The notes beneath the pieces were generated by a model. The model was not told where the DNA came from. It did not search any database and worked only from the letters and a program-made list of their open reading frames with translations. From the NCBI GenBank assembly GCA_963792785.1, contig CAWBXO010000001.1, forward strand, positions 1,178,001 through 1,242,000: a stretch of DNA of 64,000 nt, given 5' to 3'. The DNA comes from CAWIMX01 sp963792785 (GTDB taxonomy: Bacteria > Acidobacteriota > Vicinamibacteria > Vicinamibacterales > CAVVIG01). The position numbers and the translations under genes are program-made. Below are positions 6,176 to 14,237 of this stretch, in pieces. Numbering within the stretch: position 1 is the stretch's first letter; every line of letters starts with the position of its first letter.

Positions 6176-7933
6176 CTACTCCGGCAGCTCGGTACAGGGC
6201 CCCTCGATCTTGCAGGGCGCAATCAGCTGTCGCTGCCATGCACCGCCGGATGTCGTTGGCCCGTTCGATGGCACTTTCAGGTTCTTCGGATCGACTTTAA
6301 CTCTAAAGGAATATTGTCCTCTGCCGGGTTGTATTTCGAGCGCTCCTTCGATTTGGCCCTCCGTCATACCGCTCACATCGCCGGCCTTGGTCACATATGT
6401 GCCGGCGCGAAGCTGTCCAGCATTCTGAATCGCTGATGCACCGGAAGCGTCTGTATAGTGAACAACGTTGACCGAGCCTTTCGCTGTTGGGGCGAGTACC
6501 GCCGCGGCCACGGCAGTGCCGGCTCCAACTGCCGCTCCAAGCGCTCGCTGATCGGCATCGTTGGCACTCGTGGCAAGACCGACGTACGCGTCGAGCACTT
6601 CGCCCGGATGCGCAAGGCCGTAGCCGAGTAGTCCGATGTCCTGCCCAAACGCGCTGACCACTCCGCTGGGATTTGTGACAAGCGCATACGGGAGCGTCAC
6701 GATGCCCTTTGCCACACTCCAGATGCCTTGGCCGAATCCGATTGCGAGGTCGATGGTGTCGCGGCCGTCCGCATCGACGTTCCGCAACGGGTTGTTCAGG
6801 CCGTAGCCATACCGGTTCCACCGCAGGGGGTTTGTGAGCGCCGTGTCCTGCTCGAGCACCGGATCCACGCTGGTAAACCGTCCGATCTCGCTGGCGAAGT
6901 ACCGCGCGCCAAAATAGTTCAGGTCGCTCTCGGCATCCCACTCCTTCCCCGCGAACCGCCGGGGATCCTGCACCGGCGGATTCACCACCTCTTCCCCGAA
7001 CGGCGTGTAATCATACCGGGCCACCACCGCCCCGGCGTCGTTCGTGATCTGCCGCACCGAGCCGATCGCGTCCGTGTCGTAGTAGAACCGTTCGTCGCTC
7101 CCGTCGGCCGGCGGCGTGCAGACCATGCCCACGGGACACGGCACCACCTGAATCTGCGGGCTCGAGGCCTGCGCCACCGGCACGCTCTGGCCGTCCACCT
7201 CCCCGCCGAGCAGATAGGCGCGATAGTTTCCCAGGGGGACGGGCGCCGTGAACGCCACCGCGCCGTCCTGCCCGGCCGGCACCAGCGGCCGCTCGTCGAC
7301 CGCCGGGCCCGCGCAGCACTCGCCGTCCAGGTAGATCGCCACGCGGTCGCTGTCCGCCCGCGGGTGCCAGACGTCCACCGTGAACGCCGTCTCCGGCCCG
7401 AACGTCACCATGCCCGCGCTCCCCGCGCCGTTGATCGTCAGGAGCGGTGGCTGTGTCGACGTCCCCTCTTCCACGTCGACCCGCGGCCCGACGGCCAGGG
7501 GCAGCGGGTCCCCCTCGGCGTCGGTGTTCAAGCTGACGAGGATGACGTCGTACCGGCCGGGTGCCTGCGGCGCGGTGAAGGGGTACGGCGGGGGATTGGC
7601 CGCGACGACCGGGTGCCATTCCTGCGAATTCTGCGGCCAGCAGCACGTGTTGAACGGAAACAGCTCGATAGTGCCCGCTTCGGCCGGCGCGCTGGTCACG
7701 ACCACCGTCAGCACCGCGCCCGGCGCAACGGGCGGGAGCGTCCCATTCACCCCCACCCCATTGATCGTGACCGTCGGCACCGGCCCCACGTAGATGAGCG
7801 GGCTCGCCGCCTGCGACACCGGCTGCCCCTGTCCGTCCACGTCGTCGCCCAGCAGATACGCCCGATACGCGCCCACAGCCGCCGGCGCCGTCAGCGCCAC
7901 GGGGTCGTCGGCCCCCACCGCCGCCAGCGACAC
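6176..7933 (-). CDS. RHS-type protein fragment with ADP-ribosyltransferase-like (HYD1/TreTu-type) tip
   Basis: 585 codons open, but the first part is a remnant: the frame opens inside an Ig-like unit, so 7933 is not a proven start. Order: Ig-like units with TVTINGVGVNGTLPP and LTINGAGSAGMVTFGP, the RHS entry (SDERFYYDTDAIGSVRQITN, YDYTPFGEEVV), the RHS core (RRFAGKEWDAESDLNYFGAR, RYGYGLNNPLRNVDADGRD), then the tip from about residue 405. The tip ends with VNVVHYTDASGASAIQNAGQ, GTYVTKAGDVSGMTEGQIEG, ALEIQPGRGQYSFRVKV and NGPTTSGGAWQRQL. The HYTD-start, the ALEI strand and the GPTTSGG element match my knowledge of HYD1/TreTu-type ADP-ribosyltransferase toxins; this is moderately confident. The immunity-like gene follows at 5915. 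Confidence 0.65.
   Translation of the reverse strand: MSLAAVGADDPVALTAPAAVGAYRAYLLGDDVDGQGQPVSQAASPLIYVGPVPTVTINGVGVNGTLPPVAPGAVLTVVVTSAPAEAGTIELFPFNTCCWPQNSQEWHPVVAANPPPYPFTAPQAPGRYDVILVSLNTDAEGDPLPLAVGPRVDVEEGTSTQPPLLTINGAGSAGMVTFGPETAFTVDVWHPRADSDRVAIYLDGECCAGPAVDERPLVPAGQDGAVAFTAPVPLGNYRAYLLGGEVDGQSVPVAQASSPQIQVVPCPVGMVCTPPADGSDERFYYDTDAIGSVRQITNDAGAVVARYDYTPFGEEVVNPPVQDPRRFAGKEWDAESDLNYFGARYFASEIGRFTSVDPVLEQDTALTNPLRWNRYGYGLNNPLRNVDADGRDTIDLAIGFGQGIWSVAKGIVTLPYALVTNPSGVVSAFGQDIGLLGYGLAHPGEVLDAYVGLATSANDADQRALGAAVGAGTAVAAAVLAPTAKGSVNVVHYTDASGASAIQNAGQLRAGTYVTKAGDVSGMTEGQIEGALEIQPGRGQYSFRVKVDPKNLKVPSNGPTTSGGAWQRQLIAPCKIEGPCTELPE
6893..7447. repeat. Direct repeat, copy 2 (partner 3552-4108)
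   Basis: The intact counterpart of the repeat at 3552-4108. Here the reading frame is continuous through the Ig-like unit and RHS core, so comparison of the two places the indels of copy 1 near 3638 and 3890. Confidence 0.85.
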
Positions 7934-7939
7934 CGATGA

Positions 7940-8230
7940 TCGATCGCCCGGCGGCCAACGGCAGCGGATTGCCTGCCGTGTCGGTGTCCACGCTGACGAG
8001 AATCGCGTCGTACGAGCCGGGGGCGGCGGGCGCCGTGAAGATGTACGGCGGCGGATTTCCTTGTCGATTCTTGCGCGGCGGTGCGGTTGCTCGGCCGGGC
8101 GGCGGTCTGGGGCAGGCGGTGTTTACTGCTCGAAGCGGCCTGTCGATTGCACTCTTCTGAAACTGATAGTCATTTCCCGGTAGCAAAGTGAGTCCGTTGA
8201 CTACATCAGGGAGTTGTGGACGTGTCGGAT
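7940..8230 (-). pseudogene. Junction remnant: lipoprotein C-terminus fused to an Ig-like unit
   Basis: The minus strand reads LTLLPGNDYQFQKSAID (lipoprotein family C-terminus) and then, past the repeat border at 8056, NPPPYIFTAPAAPGSY and LVSVDTDTAGNPLPLAAG, the end of an Ig-like unit. Near 7935 the frame shifts, and most of the next Ig-like unit is missing before SLAAVGADDPVALTAPAAVG at 7933. The fragment records at least two recombination events and has no plausible start of its own. Confidence 0.5.
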
Positions 8231-8493
8231 TGCTGGCGGAGCCGCAGCAGGCGCGAGGATCAAGGGCTCGAGAAGATCGCGATCCTTCGGTCGAATCAAG
8301 AATGTGCCGTCAGTAAGGACGATGTACTGCCAGCTTGTGTGCTGTCGGTCAACGACTAGCCTTCGACTCGGAACCGGTCCGTCGCCGTTAAACGGAGCGA
8401 AGACATCGTCCAAGTCGGCCGGATCCCCGCTGGGCGAGAGCCGCTCGCCCTTGCGATTGAAGATCTGACAGCGATTCGCGTTCTGCGACGCGT
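8056..8493. repeat. Direct repeat, copy 2 (partner 650-1087)
   Basis: Second copy of the 438-bp segment. Its right border cuts the lipoprotein gene at 8201-8521 and replaces the N-terminal signal-peptide region with unrelated sequence; its left border abuts Ig-like coding sequence. Confidence 0.85.
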
Positions 8494-8521
8494 CACGCTC
8501 ACTATTGCGATGGCCACCCAC
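8201..8521 (-). pseudogene. Truncated WCWLD-type lipoprotein immunity gene
   Basis: 106 codons open. From DASQNANRCQIFNRKGE on, it matches the gene at 800-1234 almost residue for residue (LSPSGDPADLDDVFAPFNGD, SRRLVVDRQHTSWQYIVLTD), but the signal peptide and the WCWL half are gone; the first eleven residues (MGGHRNSERDA) come from unrelated sequence beyond the repeat border. Without an export signal it is probably non-functional. Confidence 0.55.
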
Positions 8522-8608
8522 CCACGTCAGGGTATTCTGCCTTTCGGAAAATGTCTATCAACCCGGATCGAGCCCAACGTGCAATCTGTCCAAAAAGGTC
8601 GTGCGTAC

Positions 8609-9010
8609 TCAGACGCCGTCCAGCCGAGGCCGATTCACAAGTCGTCCGACCATGGCGAGGATACAGAATATCAGGCACAGATCCGCGGAGTCGATGCCGG
8701 CTATCACCAGTGCCGGGACCCATCTTGTACCCCATGGGATGACCAGAATCAACACGACATGAAGCGCCACAAGGATGGTCATCGTGATCCAGAACCACGC
8801 GTGATGGCGAAATCTCCGTTTCACGACAACCGCGAAGCTGAGTACTGCTACGAAATTCAGGATCGGCAGGGCGATGCTGAGTTTGCCGAAATGCTCGAAG
8901 AACCAATAGATGGGAAGCGAGACGATGATTATCAACAGTACGCCCCACCGTGGCAGACGTAACGTCTGTGCGGACCTTATGTCGGCTCTTACGTCATTCC
9001 CTAACGACAT
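8609..9010 (-). CDS. Four-helix membrane protein, presumed immunity to tip B
   Basis: 133 residues, paralogue of 4722-5138. Hydrophobic segments: GVLLIIIVSLPIYWFF, LPILNFVAVLSFAVVV, WITMTILVALHVVLILVI and DSADLCLIFCILAMVG. Shared motifs are RLPRWGVL, HFGKLSIALP, WFWITM and WGTRWVPA. The ATG overlaps the tip B stop by 10 bp (ATGTCGTTAG), as in the first pair. The two copies differ at many positions, consistent with diverged cognate specificities. Function inferred from linkage. Confidence 0.65.
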   Translation of the reverse strand: MSLGNDVRADIRSAQTLRLPRWGVLLIIIVSLPIYWFFEHFGKLSIALPILNFVAVLSFAVVVKRRFRHHAWFWITMTILVALHVVLILVIPWGTRWVPALVIAGIDSADLCLIFCILAMVGRLVNRPRLDGV

Positions 9011-9603
9011 TGGCGGGCGGCCCCTATCAGCTCGATTGCGTCAAGGCCAATTGAAAGACCTGCTGCGACATCGTTTAAAGCGGGCACAAAACCAGCCCCG
9101 GCGAGGACGGTCCTAAAGGATCCTGTAGCAGACGTGTCGGTTATCCCGTTCAGACCCTCGACGGTGCGAGCCGATGTTTGCACAGCGTCAATGGCCGCGT
9201 GTCCAGTATTGTCAGCTACGAATCCGATGTACCCCGCTTGATGGCCAATCATTCTTGCGAGACCACCCGTTGCAGGAAGCAGTCCGATTGAGTCAACGCC
9301 GATCTTCAAGATGCCGTTCCACATCGCGCTGTGGACGCATGGATCCGTGTACCAAGGCAGAGGTGCAACAGCACTGACATGAGGGGTTGGTGCCGCGACC
9401 CAAACCGGCATTGGAGTGACGAGGATTGGACTGAACCACGAGTCCAGCTTATGCTCGAAGGGGTTTAGGAGGATAGGAAGCATTAGCGGGGTGGCGAGAC
9501 CGCAGAGCGAGTCGCAGTGAACACGTCGCTGGGAGAGAGCTACCTTGCTGACATAGTTCAGGTGTCGGAAGCATCCGAATTGCGGCCAGACGGCGGCACG
9601 CAC
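9001..9603 (-). CDS. Unrecognised hydrophobic C-terminal tip B (orphan, no RHS core)
   Basis: 200 codons open; the homologous part starts at about residue 46 (LNPFEHKLDSWFSPILVTPM) and continues with WNGILKIGVDSIGLLPATGG, ARMIGHQAGYIGFVADNTGH, SARTVEGLNGITDTSATG and a terminal ARQCR. The first 45 residues have no counterpart in tip A and no RHS core lies upstream, so the true start is unknown and the cassette may be silent. The three Gly-rich hydrophobic blocks and the terminal Cys are conserved between the two tips, while the final third (tip B AGAGFVPALNDVAAGLSIGL) diverges. See 5129-5620 for the possible role. Confidence 0.55.
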   Translation of the reverse strand: MRAAVWPQFGCFRHLNYVSKVALSQRRVHCDSLCGLATPLMLPILLNPFEHKLDSWFSPILVTPMPVWVAAPTPHVSAVAPLPWYTDPCVHSAMWNGILKIGVDSIGLLPATGGLARMIGHQAGYIGFVADNTGHAAIDAVQTSARTVEGLNGITDTSATGSFRTVLAGAGFVPALNDVAAGLSIGLDAIELIGAARQCR

Positions 9604-9835
9604 CTATCCGCACGAGCTTGGACATTCTTTGGGGTACGCACCCCATCACGTGACCCTAGCTCCATCCATCATGGGATCGCCTCCGACGGCGGTGGTCTCT
9701 GACTTTGATCGCGCCGCAATCCAGGTTGTTTACGGTCGCAACCCTGGCAATGTGTCGCCAGACAGCGATCCGCACGACAGCTCTGATGGCATGAGTGCGT
9801 TGACGCACAACTATCACACAGAACCGATACCATGA
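9561..9835 (+). pseudogene. C-terminal remnant of a secreted HExGH zinc peptidase (matrixin-like)
   Basis: One plus-strand frame reads AARTYPHELGHSLGYAPHHV followed by TLAPSIMGSPPTAVVSDFD and RAAIQVVYGRNPGN, ending at the TGA at 9833. HELGHSLGYxPHH contains the HExxHxxGxxH zinc site of metzincins and is followed by the SIM (Met-turn) segment, the usual order in matrixins. An in-frame TAG lies near 9555 and no N-terminal part is present, so only the tail of a broken gene remains. Confidence 0.55.
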
Positions 9836-9898
9836 ATACCACCAAACCTGTTACCGACTAGTTTTGCGCGGTCTGGGAAATGGGGTCGAGGAGCTTAC

Positions 9899-10466
9899 AT
9901 GGCAAGGGACTCGCTCATCGGTAGGTCGTCGCCGAGTGTGCAACGGAATCTCATAGTGGGGCTGCTGCTGCTATGCCCAGTGCCATGCGCATTAGCTCAG
10001 GCTCCAGAGGCGTCATTCGCCGAGGCGATGAATTTACTGCGAGCTGGCGAAGTGGTACGAGTGGAGAGGACCAGCGAAGCACGTATAGCTGGGACGGTCG
10101 TCGAGGCCACGGCGACGGCACTGACAATCTCCGTTGATGGCCGCCCGATTGTTCTTGCAAGCACTGCCGTTAGCGAGGTCGCAAAAGTGGATTCGCGATG
10201 GAACGGAGCGCTTATCGGTGCCGCAGCTGGCGTACTCCCTGGTCAAAATTGGTCAAGTCAGCTGTGGCGAAGGACCTGAAGGAACTTGCCGGAGAGGCGC
10301 GACCGCTGGAGGCATCATCTTTGCTGGTATCGGCGCCGCGATCGGTGCTGCCATTGACGGCCTGATCAATCATCAAATTTATGTCGCCGGCCGTCAAGCG
10401 CGACTCGCACTTCAACCGGCAATGGCTCCCTCGCGATACAGTTTGAGCGTTGCCCTCCGGTTTTAG
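9899..10466 (+). pseudogene. Secreted glycine-zipper-type protein, frameshifted
   Basis: ATG at 9899 starts a signal peptide (NLIVGLLLLCPVPCALAQ) and a domain with GEVVRVERTSEARIAGTVVE and IVLASTAVSEVAKVDSRWNG. The first frame then ends in NGALIGAAAGVLPGQ and a stop at 10279. A second frame resumes with CGEGPEGTCRRGATAGG and FAGIGAAIGAAIDGLI, ending at 10466. Glycine-rich NGALIGAA and ATAGGIIFAGIGAAIGAAID segments normally follow one another in small envelope proteins of this type, so one indel near 10240 probably split the gene. Function unknown. Confidence 0.5.
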
Positions 10467-10525
10467 TCGAACGCTTCTCGAAGTGGGCGACGTCGCCACG
10501 CCGGCTGAGCGAGGTCTAGATCGCA

Positions 10526-10859
10526 TTGCCTCTGACGCTGCGCTCCTTTGTGCGAACCGCACTCGCGCTTCTGCTATTTGCCGTCTGCGCCACCGCAGCC
10601 GCGGACCAGGTCACCCCCACCGACGATGTCACCAATCCTTGTCGTGCGGGCAAGCGCCAGCTCGCAGAGCGCCGACGTTGGCAGTCTCAGGCCAGGAGAG
10701 CAGGCAGAACTTCTCGGGTCCGTTCCGAACCGCGTACGCCTCGCGGATGGCACTCTCGGCTTCGTCTCGAAGCGATGGACGCGAGCCGTCGCCGTCACTC
10801 CCACGAGTGGAGGAGCGGGAACCTTCAACGTCGACGTCGTGGACGTAGGAAGAGGATAG
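10526..10859 (+). pseudogene. N-terminal remnant of a secreted SH3b protein, probably of an MBL-fold hydrolase
   Basis: From ATG at 10526 the first frame gives a signal peptide (LRSFVRTALALLLFAVCATA) and VTPTDDVTN. After a shift near 10640 the second frame gives an SH3b-like segment, ILVVRASASSQSADVGSLRP then GEQAELLGS and VRLADGTLGFVSKRWTRAV, and ends in FNVDVVDVGRG and a stop. In bacterial proteins this SH3b plus F-x-(I/V)-DVVDVG arrangement leads into a ComEC-type metallo-beta-lactamase domain. That domain is absent, so the gene is truncated as well as frameshifted. Confidence 0.5.
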
Positions 10860-11030
10860 GCCGCATTAGGAACATAAGGCCCGTTCTCGGACGCATCGCC
10901 CATCTCGACAGCGTGGATTGTCCCCTCACACGGCGCGGATTGTACCCTGGCGACACGAGCACGATGCCGTCGGCCCGAGGAGATGCCGCTTTGGGCAGAC
11001 CTCCGGCTCAACGACAGCCGGCGTTTCTCT

Positions 11031-12196
11031 TCACACGTCCGAATCGAGCGCGGGATCGGCGATCGCGTTCGCGACGTGCGCTACTCGGTCGCCCGCGAGC
11101 GCGAGCGGCGGGGACCGCGGCGCACGGGCTGCAGGCACCTCCGTGGGCAGGCCCAGGTGGCCCAGGATCCGCGCAATCACCGCCCGTTGCTCGATAAGTG
11201 CGAGCAACCGCAGCCGGCCGCCGCAGCGCGGGCATGCCAGCACGTCGATCCCGAAGCTGCGCCGCATCAATTCCGCCCAGCGCAAGCCCGCGCTCCCACC
11301 AGGCCGCGCGGGCCGCTCGCGCTCTCCTCGGTGCCGTGCGCACCAGCCACCTCATCGGCCGCCGCCGCTCGTCCAAACTCGACGGCTAGGCGCCGCCACG
11401 CGGCGCGCGGGGCGAGCACGCCGTGATACAGGAGGAGATTCACGCGCGGCCGCGGCGTCAGCACCGCCAGCCGTTCTAGCAGTTCCACGGGCTCGAACAC
11501 GATCGCGGTGGTGCCGTCGGCCCAGCGGCGTTTCAGCGTGAGGACCACCTGGCCATCCGCCGTCAGGCGCAGTCGATCCTGAGCGACCGGGGGCCGAAGC
11601 GCGTATCGGCACAGCCGTTCCAGCCGCGCCCGTCCGTCCGCCCCCACTCGCACCGCGGCGTGCAGGTCAAAGGCATCCTGTCGGGCATGATACTCCCCCC
11701 GACTCTCACCATCGTCGTCCTCGCCCATCGAGCCGCCACTGCGCCGGACGCGCGACCCGGCCCGCCGGCCCAGCGCCACGCGCCCCTGCACCGACGCCGC
11801 CGCCATCCCGGCGAGCACCGGCGCCTCCTGGCTCCACCGATCCTGAGCGCCGCAGGCCTCGTCGGGGCCAAGCCCCCGCCACGCCAGCAGGCGCCGCACG
11901 CGCGGCACGACCGTCGCGAGCACGTCCGCCACGTCGGCCGTCGTCAAGCCGGGCAGCGGGCAGAACCGCGCCCGCCCGTCCGCCACCACAAACACGCCGT
12001 CGAGCACGAGCGCGTGCACGTGCACGTTGAGCAGGAAGTCGCGGAACTCCTGCTCGACGAATCGCGGCAGCCCGTCGCCCTCGCGCAGCGCGGCCGCCTC
12101 GGCGCGGAACGTCTCGAAGTGGTCGCGAACGAGGCGGTACAATACGCCCTGTGGTGGCGTGCGAGGCCGATAGTCCGGCGACAAGGGCACGCGCAC
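11031..12196 (-). mobile_element. IS91-type transposase remnant with internal deletion and frameshift
   Basis: The main frame (11267-12196) begins YRPRTPPQGVLYRLVRDHFE, an IS91/Y2-transposase N-terminus. After FVEQEFRDFLLNVHVHALVL it is already at the HxHxLVLDG segment that normally lies well over 100 residues downstream, so the zinc-finger and following region have been removed in frame. The C-terminal part (RYALRPPVAQDRLRL, VVLTLKRRWADGTTAIVF, RPRVNLLLYHGVLAPRAAWR) is typical. The last segment (MRWAELMRRSFGIDVLACPR then CGGRLRLLALIEQRAVIARI) is in another frame at 11031-11285, so there is a frameshift near 11275. I could not define IS ends. Not functional. Confidence 0.75.
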
Positions 12197-12372
12197 CTCG
12201 AGGGCACGGCGCGTGCCGCCTCATCAGCGTCGGTTTCGCACGGAATCGCGGCGTCGTCGCGCCCCAGCGGGCAGTGTTTGCGCCACCTCTCAGGTCCGTT
12301 CGAGGCAATAGTTGCGTCGGTGGACGATCATGAAGAGCGCCGGCGAACGCGTCCGATTGCTACAATCGAACG

Positions 12373-13377
12373 GTGCGCAACGCGGAAGTCATTCGCCAGT
12401 GGACGATCCTGCGCGAGATCGAGCGCGCCACGGGCGGCGCGACGATCCACGAGCTCGCCTCGCTCACCGGCGTCACGACGCGCACGATCCGCCGCGATCT
12501 CGAGGCGCTCGAGGCCGCCGGCTTCCCGCTCTACGACGATCGATCGCACGACGACGGCAAGACGCGGTGGCGGGTGAACGGCCAGGCGTTCAAGGGCCTC
12601 ACGGCCGGCCTCACGCTATCGGAGCTGTCGGCGCTCTATTTCAGCCGCACGTTGCTCGTCGCGCTCGCGGGCACGCCGTTCCAGGACGACGTGGCGCGGG
12701 CGTTCGAGAAGCTGTCGGCGTCGCTCACGCCGCACATGCGCCGGTTCCTCGACGAGCTGCCGCGCGTGATCGTCGCGAAGGCCGATCCGGCACGGCGCCT
12801 CGAGGATCCGACGCGCCAGGCAATCGTGGCGCGCGCGCTGGAGGCCACACTCGAGCAGCGGCAGGCGACGATGACGTATCACTCGAAGGCGAGCCAGCGG
12901 ACGCGCGAGTATCTCGTGCATCCGTACCGGCTCGCGTACGCGCAGGGCGGGCTGTACCTCCTCGCTTACGTGCCCGAGTACGGGGAGATCCGCACGTTCG
13001 CGGTCGAGCGGATCGCGGAGCTGTCGCTCGCCGACGAGCGGTTCACACCGATCGCGGAGCTGCCCGACGCGGCGTTCCCCCACTCGCTCGGCGTGCACTC
13101 GGGGCCGCCCGCGCGCGTGGAGATCGAGTTCCAGGCCGGCGCCGCCGACTACGTCCGCGCGCGCGAGTGGCACCCCTCGCAGCGGCTGCGCGAGCTCGAC
13201 GAGGGCGGCGTGGCGCTGGCGCTCGACGTCTGTCTCGACCGCGCGCTCACGAGCTGGATCCTGAGCTTCGGCCCCTTCGCCCGCGTCGTCTCGCCCGACT
13301 CGCTGGCGCGGGACGTCGCCTCGCAGCTCGAAGAGGCGAGCACCTTGTACGCACCCAGCACCCCGCACCCCCAATGA
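12373..13377 (+). CDS. WYL-domain transcriptional regulator with N-terminal HTH
   Basis: 334 residues from GTG. Residues 5-60 are a DeoR/HTH_11-type helix-turn-helix (LASLTGVTTRTIRRDLEALE). Residues 140-225 form the WYL domain (MTYHSKASQRTREYLVHPYR, LYLLAYVPEYGEIRTFAVER), here with the ligand-sensing barrel intact. The C-terminal WCX part follows (VEIEFQAGAADYVRAREWHP). WYL regulators sense nucleic-acid-related or other ligands; the target here is unknown. A -10-like TACAAT sits about 10 bases before the GTG, so the mRNA may be nearly leaderless. The stop overlaps the next start by ATGA. The last residues (YAPSTPHPQ) are encoded by a short stretch of the CACCC-type intergenic repeat. Confidence 0.85.
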   Translation: MRNAEVIRQWTILREIERATGGATIHELASLTGVTTRTIRRDLEALEAAGFPLYDDRSHDDGKTRWRVNGQAFKGLTAGLTLSELSALYFSRTLLVALAGTPFQDDVARAFEKLSASLTPHMRRFLDELPRVIVAKADPARRLEDPTRQAIVARALEATLEQRQATMTYHSKASQRTREYLVHPYRLAYAQGGLYLLAYVPEYGEIRTFAVERIAELSLADERFTPIAELPDAAFPHSLGVHSGPPARVEIEFQAGAADYVRAREWHPSQRLRELDEGGVALALDVCLDRALTSWILSFGPFARVVSPDSLARDVASQLEEASTLYAPSTPHPQ

Positions 13378-14237
13378 TCAAGTTGCTGGCCATCGACATC
13401 GACGGCACGCTGATCGACAGCCATGCGAAGCTGCCGCGGGAGAACGCCCGCGCGCTCGAGGACGCCGGCGCGCGCGGCATCGCCGTCGCCCTGGTCACCG
13501 GGCGCAGCGTGCACTTCGCCCTGCCGGTGGCCGCGAAGCTACCCGTGCCCGCGACGCTCGTGGCGAGCAACGGCGCGATCGTGAAGGACCGCTCGGGCGA
13601 GACGCGGCTGCGCCGCTTTCTCGACCGGGACGCCGCCCGGCTGGTGCTCGACGAGATGCGCGGCTGGGAGGAGGCCGTGGCCCTCGTGTTCGATCCACCG
13701 GGCGCGCACGGCGACCAGGCGGCCGTCGTCTACGAGCGGATGGACTGGTCGCACCCGAACCGCAGCCGCTACTACGAGCGCAACAAGGCGTTCATCCGCC
13801 AGGTGCCCTCGCTCGCCGAGGCGCTCGTCGAGGATCCGATTCAGGTGATGTTCAACGGCGGCGTGGCGCCGATGCGGGAGGTGGCCGCGCGGCTGCGCGG
13901 GCTGCCGTGCGCCGATCGGTTCTCCCTGCAGGTGACCGAGTACGAGGCGCGCGACTTCACCATGCTCGACGTGAACCGGCGCGGCTGCTCGAAGGGCGCG
14001 ACGCTCGCCGACTGGTGCGCGAGCGCGGGCCTCGCGCGGGACGAGGTGATGGCCGTCGGCGACAACTGGAACGACGTCGAGATGCTCGAGTTCGCCGGCA
14101 CGCCGGTCGTGATGGGCAACGCCTGCCACGAGCTGAAGGCGCGGGCGCGCGCGGCCGGCTGGCACCTCACGGGCACCCACGACGACGCCGGCCTCGCCGA
14201 GGCGATCTACCGCCTCGCCCTGCCGCCCGCGCGGTAG
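13374..14237 (+). CDS. HAD-superfamily Cof-type phosphatase
   Basis: 287 residues. Motif I is LLAIDIDGTLIDS (nucleophile Asp8, acid/base Asp10), motif II is the T of ALVTGRS near residue 42, motif III includes the Lys of CSKGATLADW near 205, and motif IV is VMAVGDNWNDVEMLEFAG near 225-240. The cap between residues 80 and 190 is of the C2 (Cof/YbiV) type. Such enzymes dephosphorylate sugar phosphates, FMN or similar metabolites; the substrate cannot be told from sequence. The start overlaps the WYL regulator stop by 4 bp, so the regulator and phosphatase are co-translated. The 3' end overlaps the convergent gene at 14207 by 31 bp. Confidence 0.85.
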   Translation: MIKLLAIDIDGTLIDSHAKLPRENARALEDAGARGIAVALVTGRSVHFALPVAAKLPVPATLVASNGAIVKDRSGETRLRRFLDRDAARLVLDEMRGWEEAVALVFDPPGAHGDQAAVVYERMDWSHPNRSRYYERNKAFIRQVPSLAEALVEDPIQVMFNGGVAPMREVAARLRGLPCADRFSLQVTEYEARDFTMLDVNRRGCSKGATLADWCASAGLARDEVMAVGDNWNDVEMLEFAGTPVVMGNACHELKARARAAGWHLTGTHDDAGLAEAIYRLALPPAR

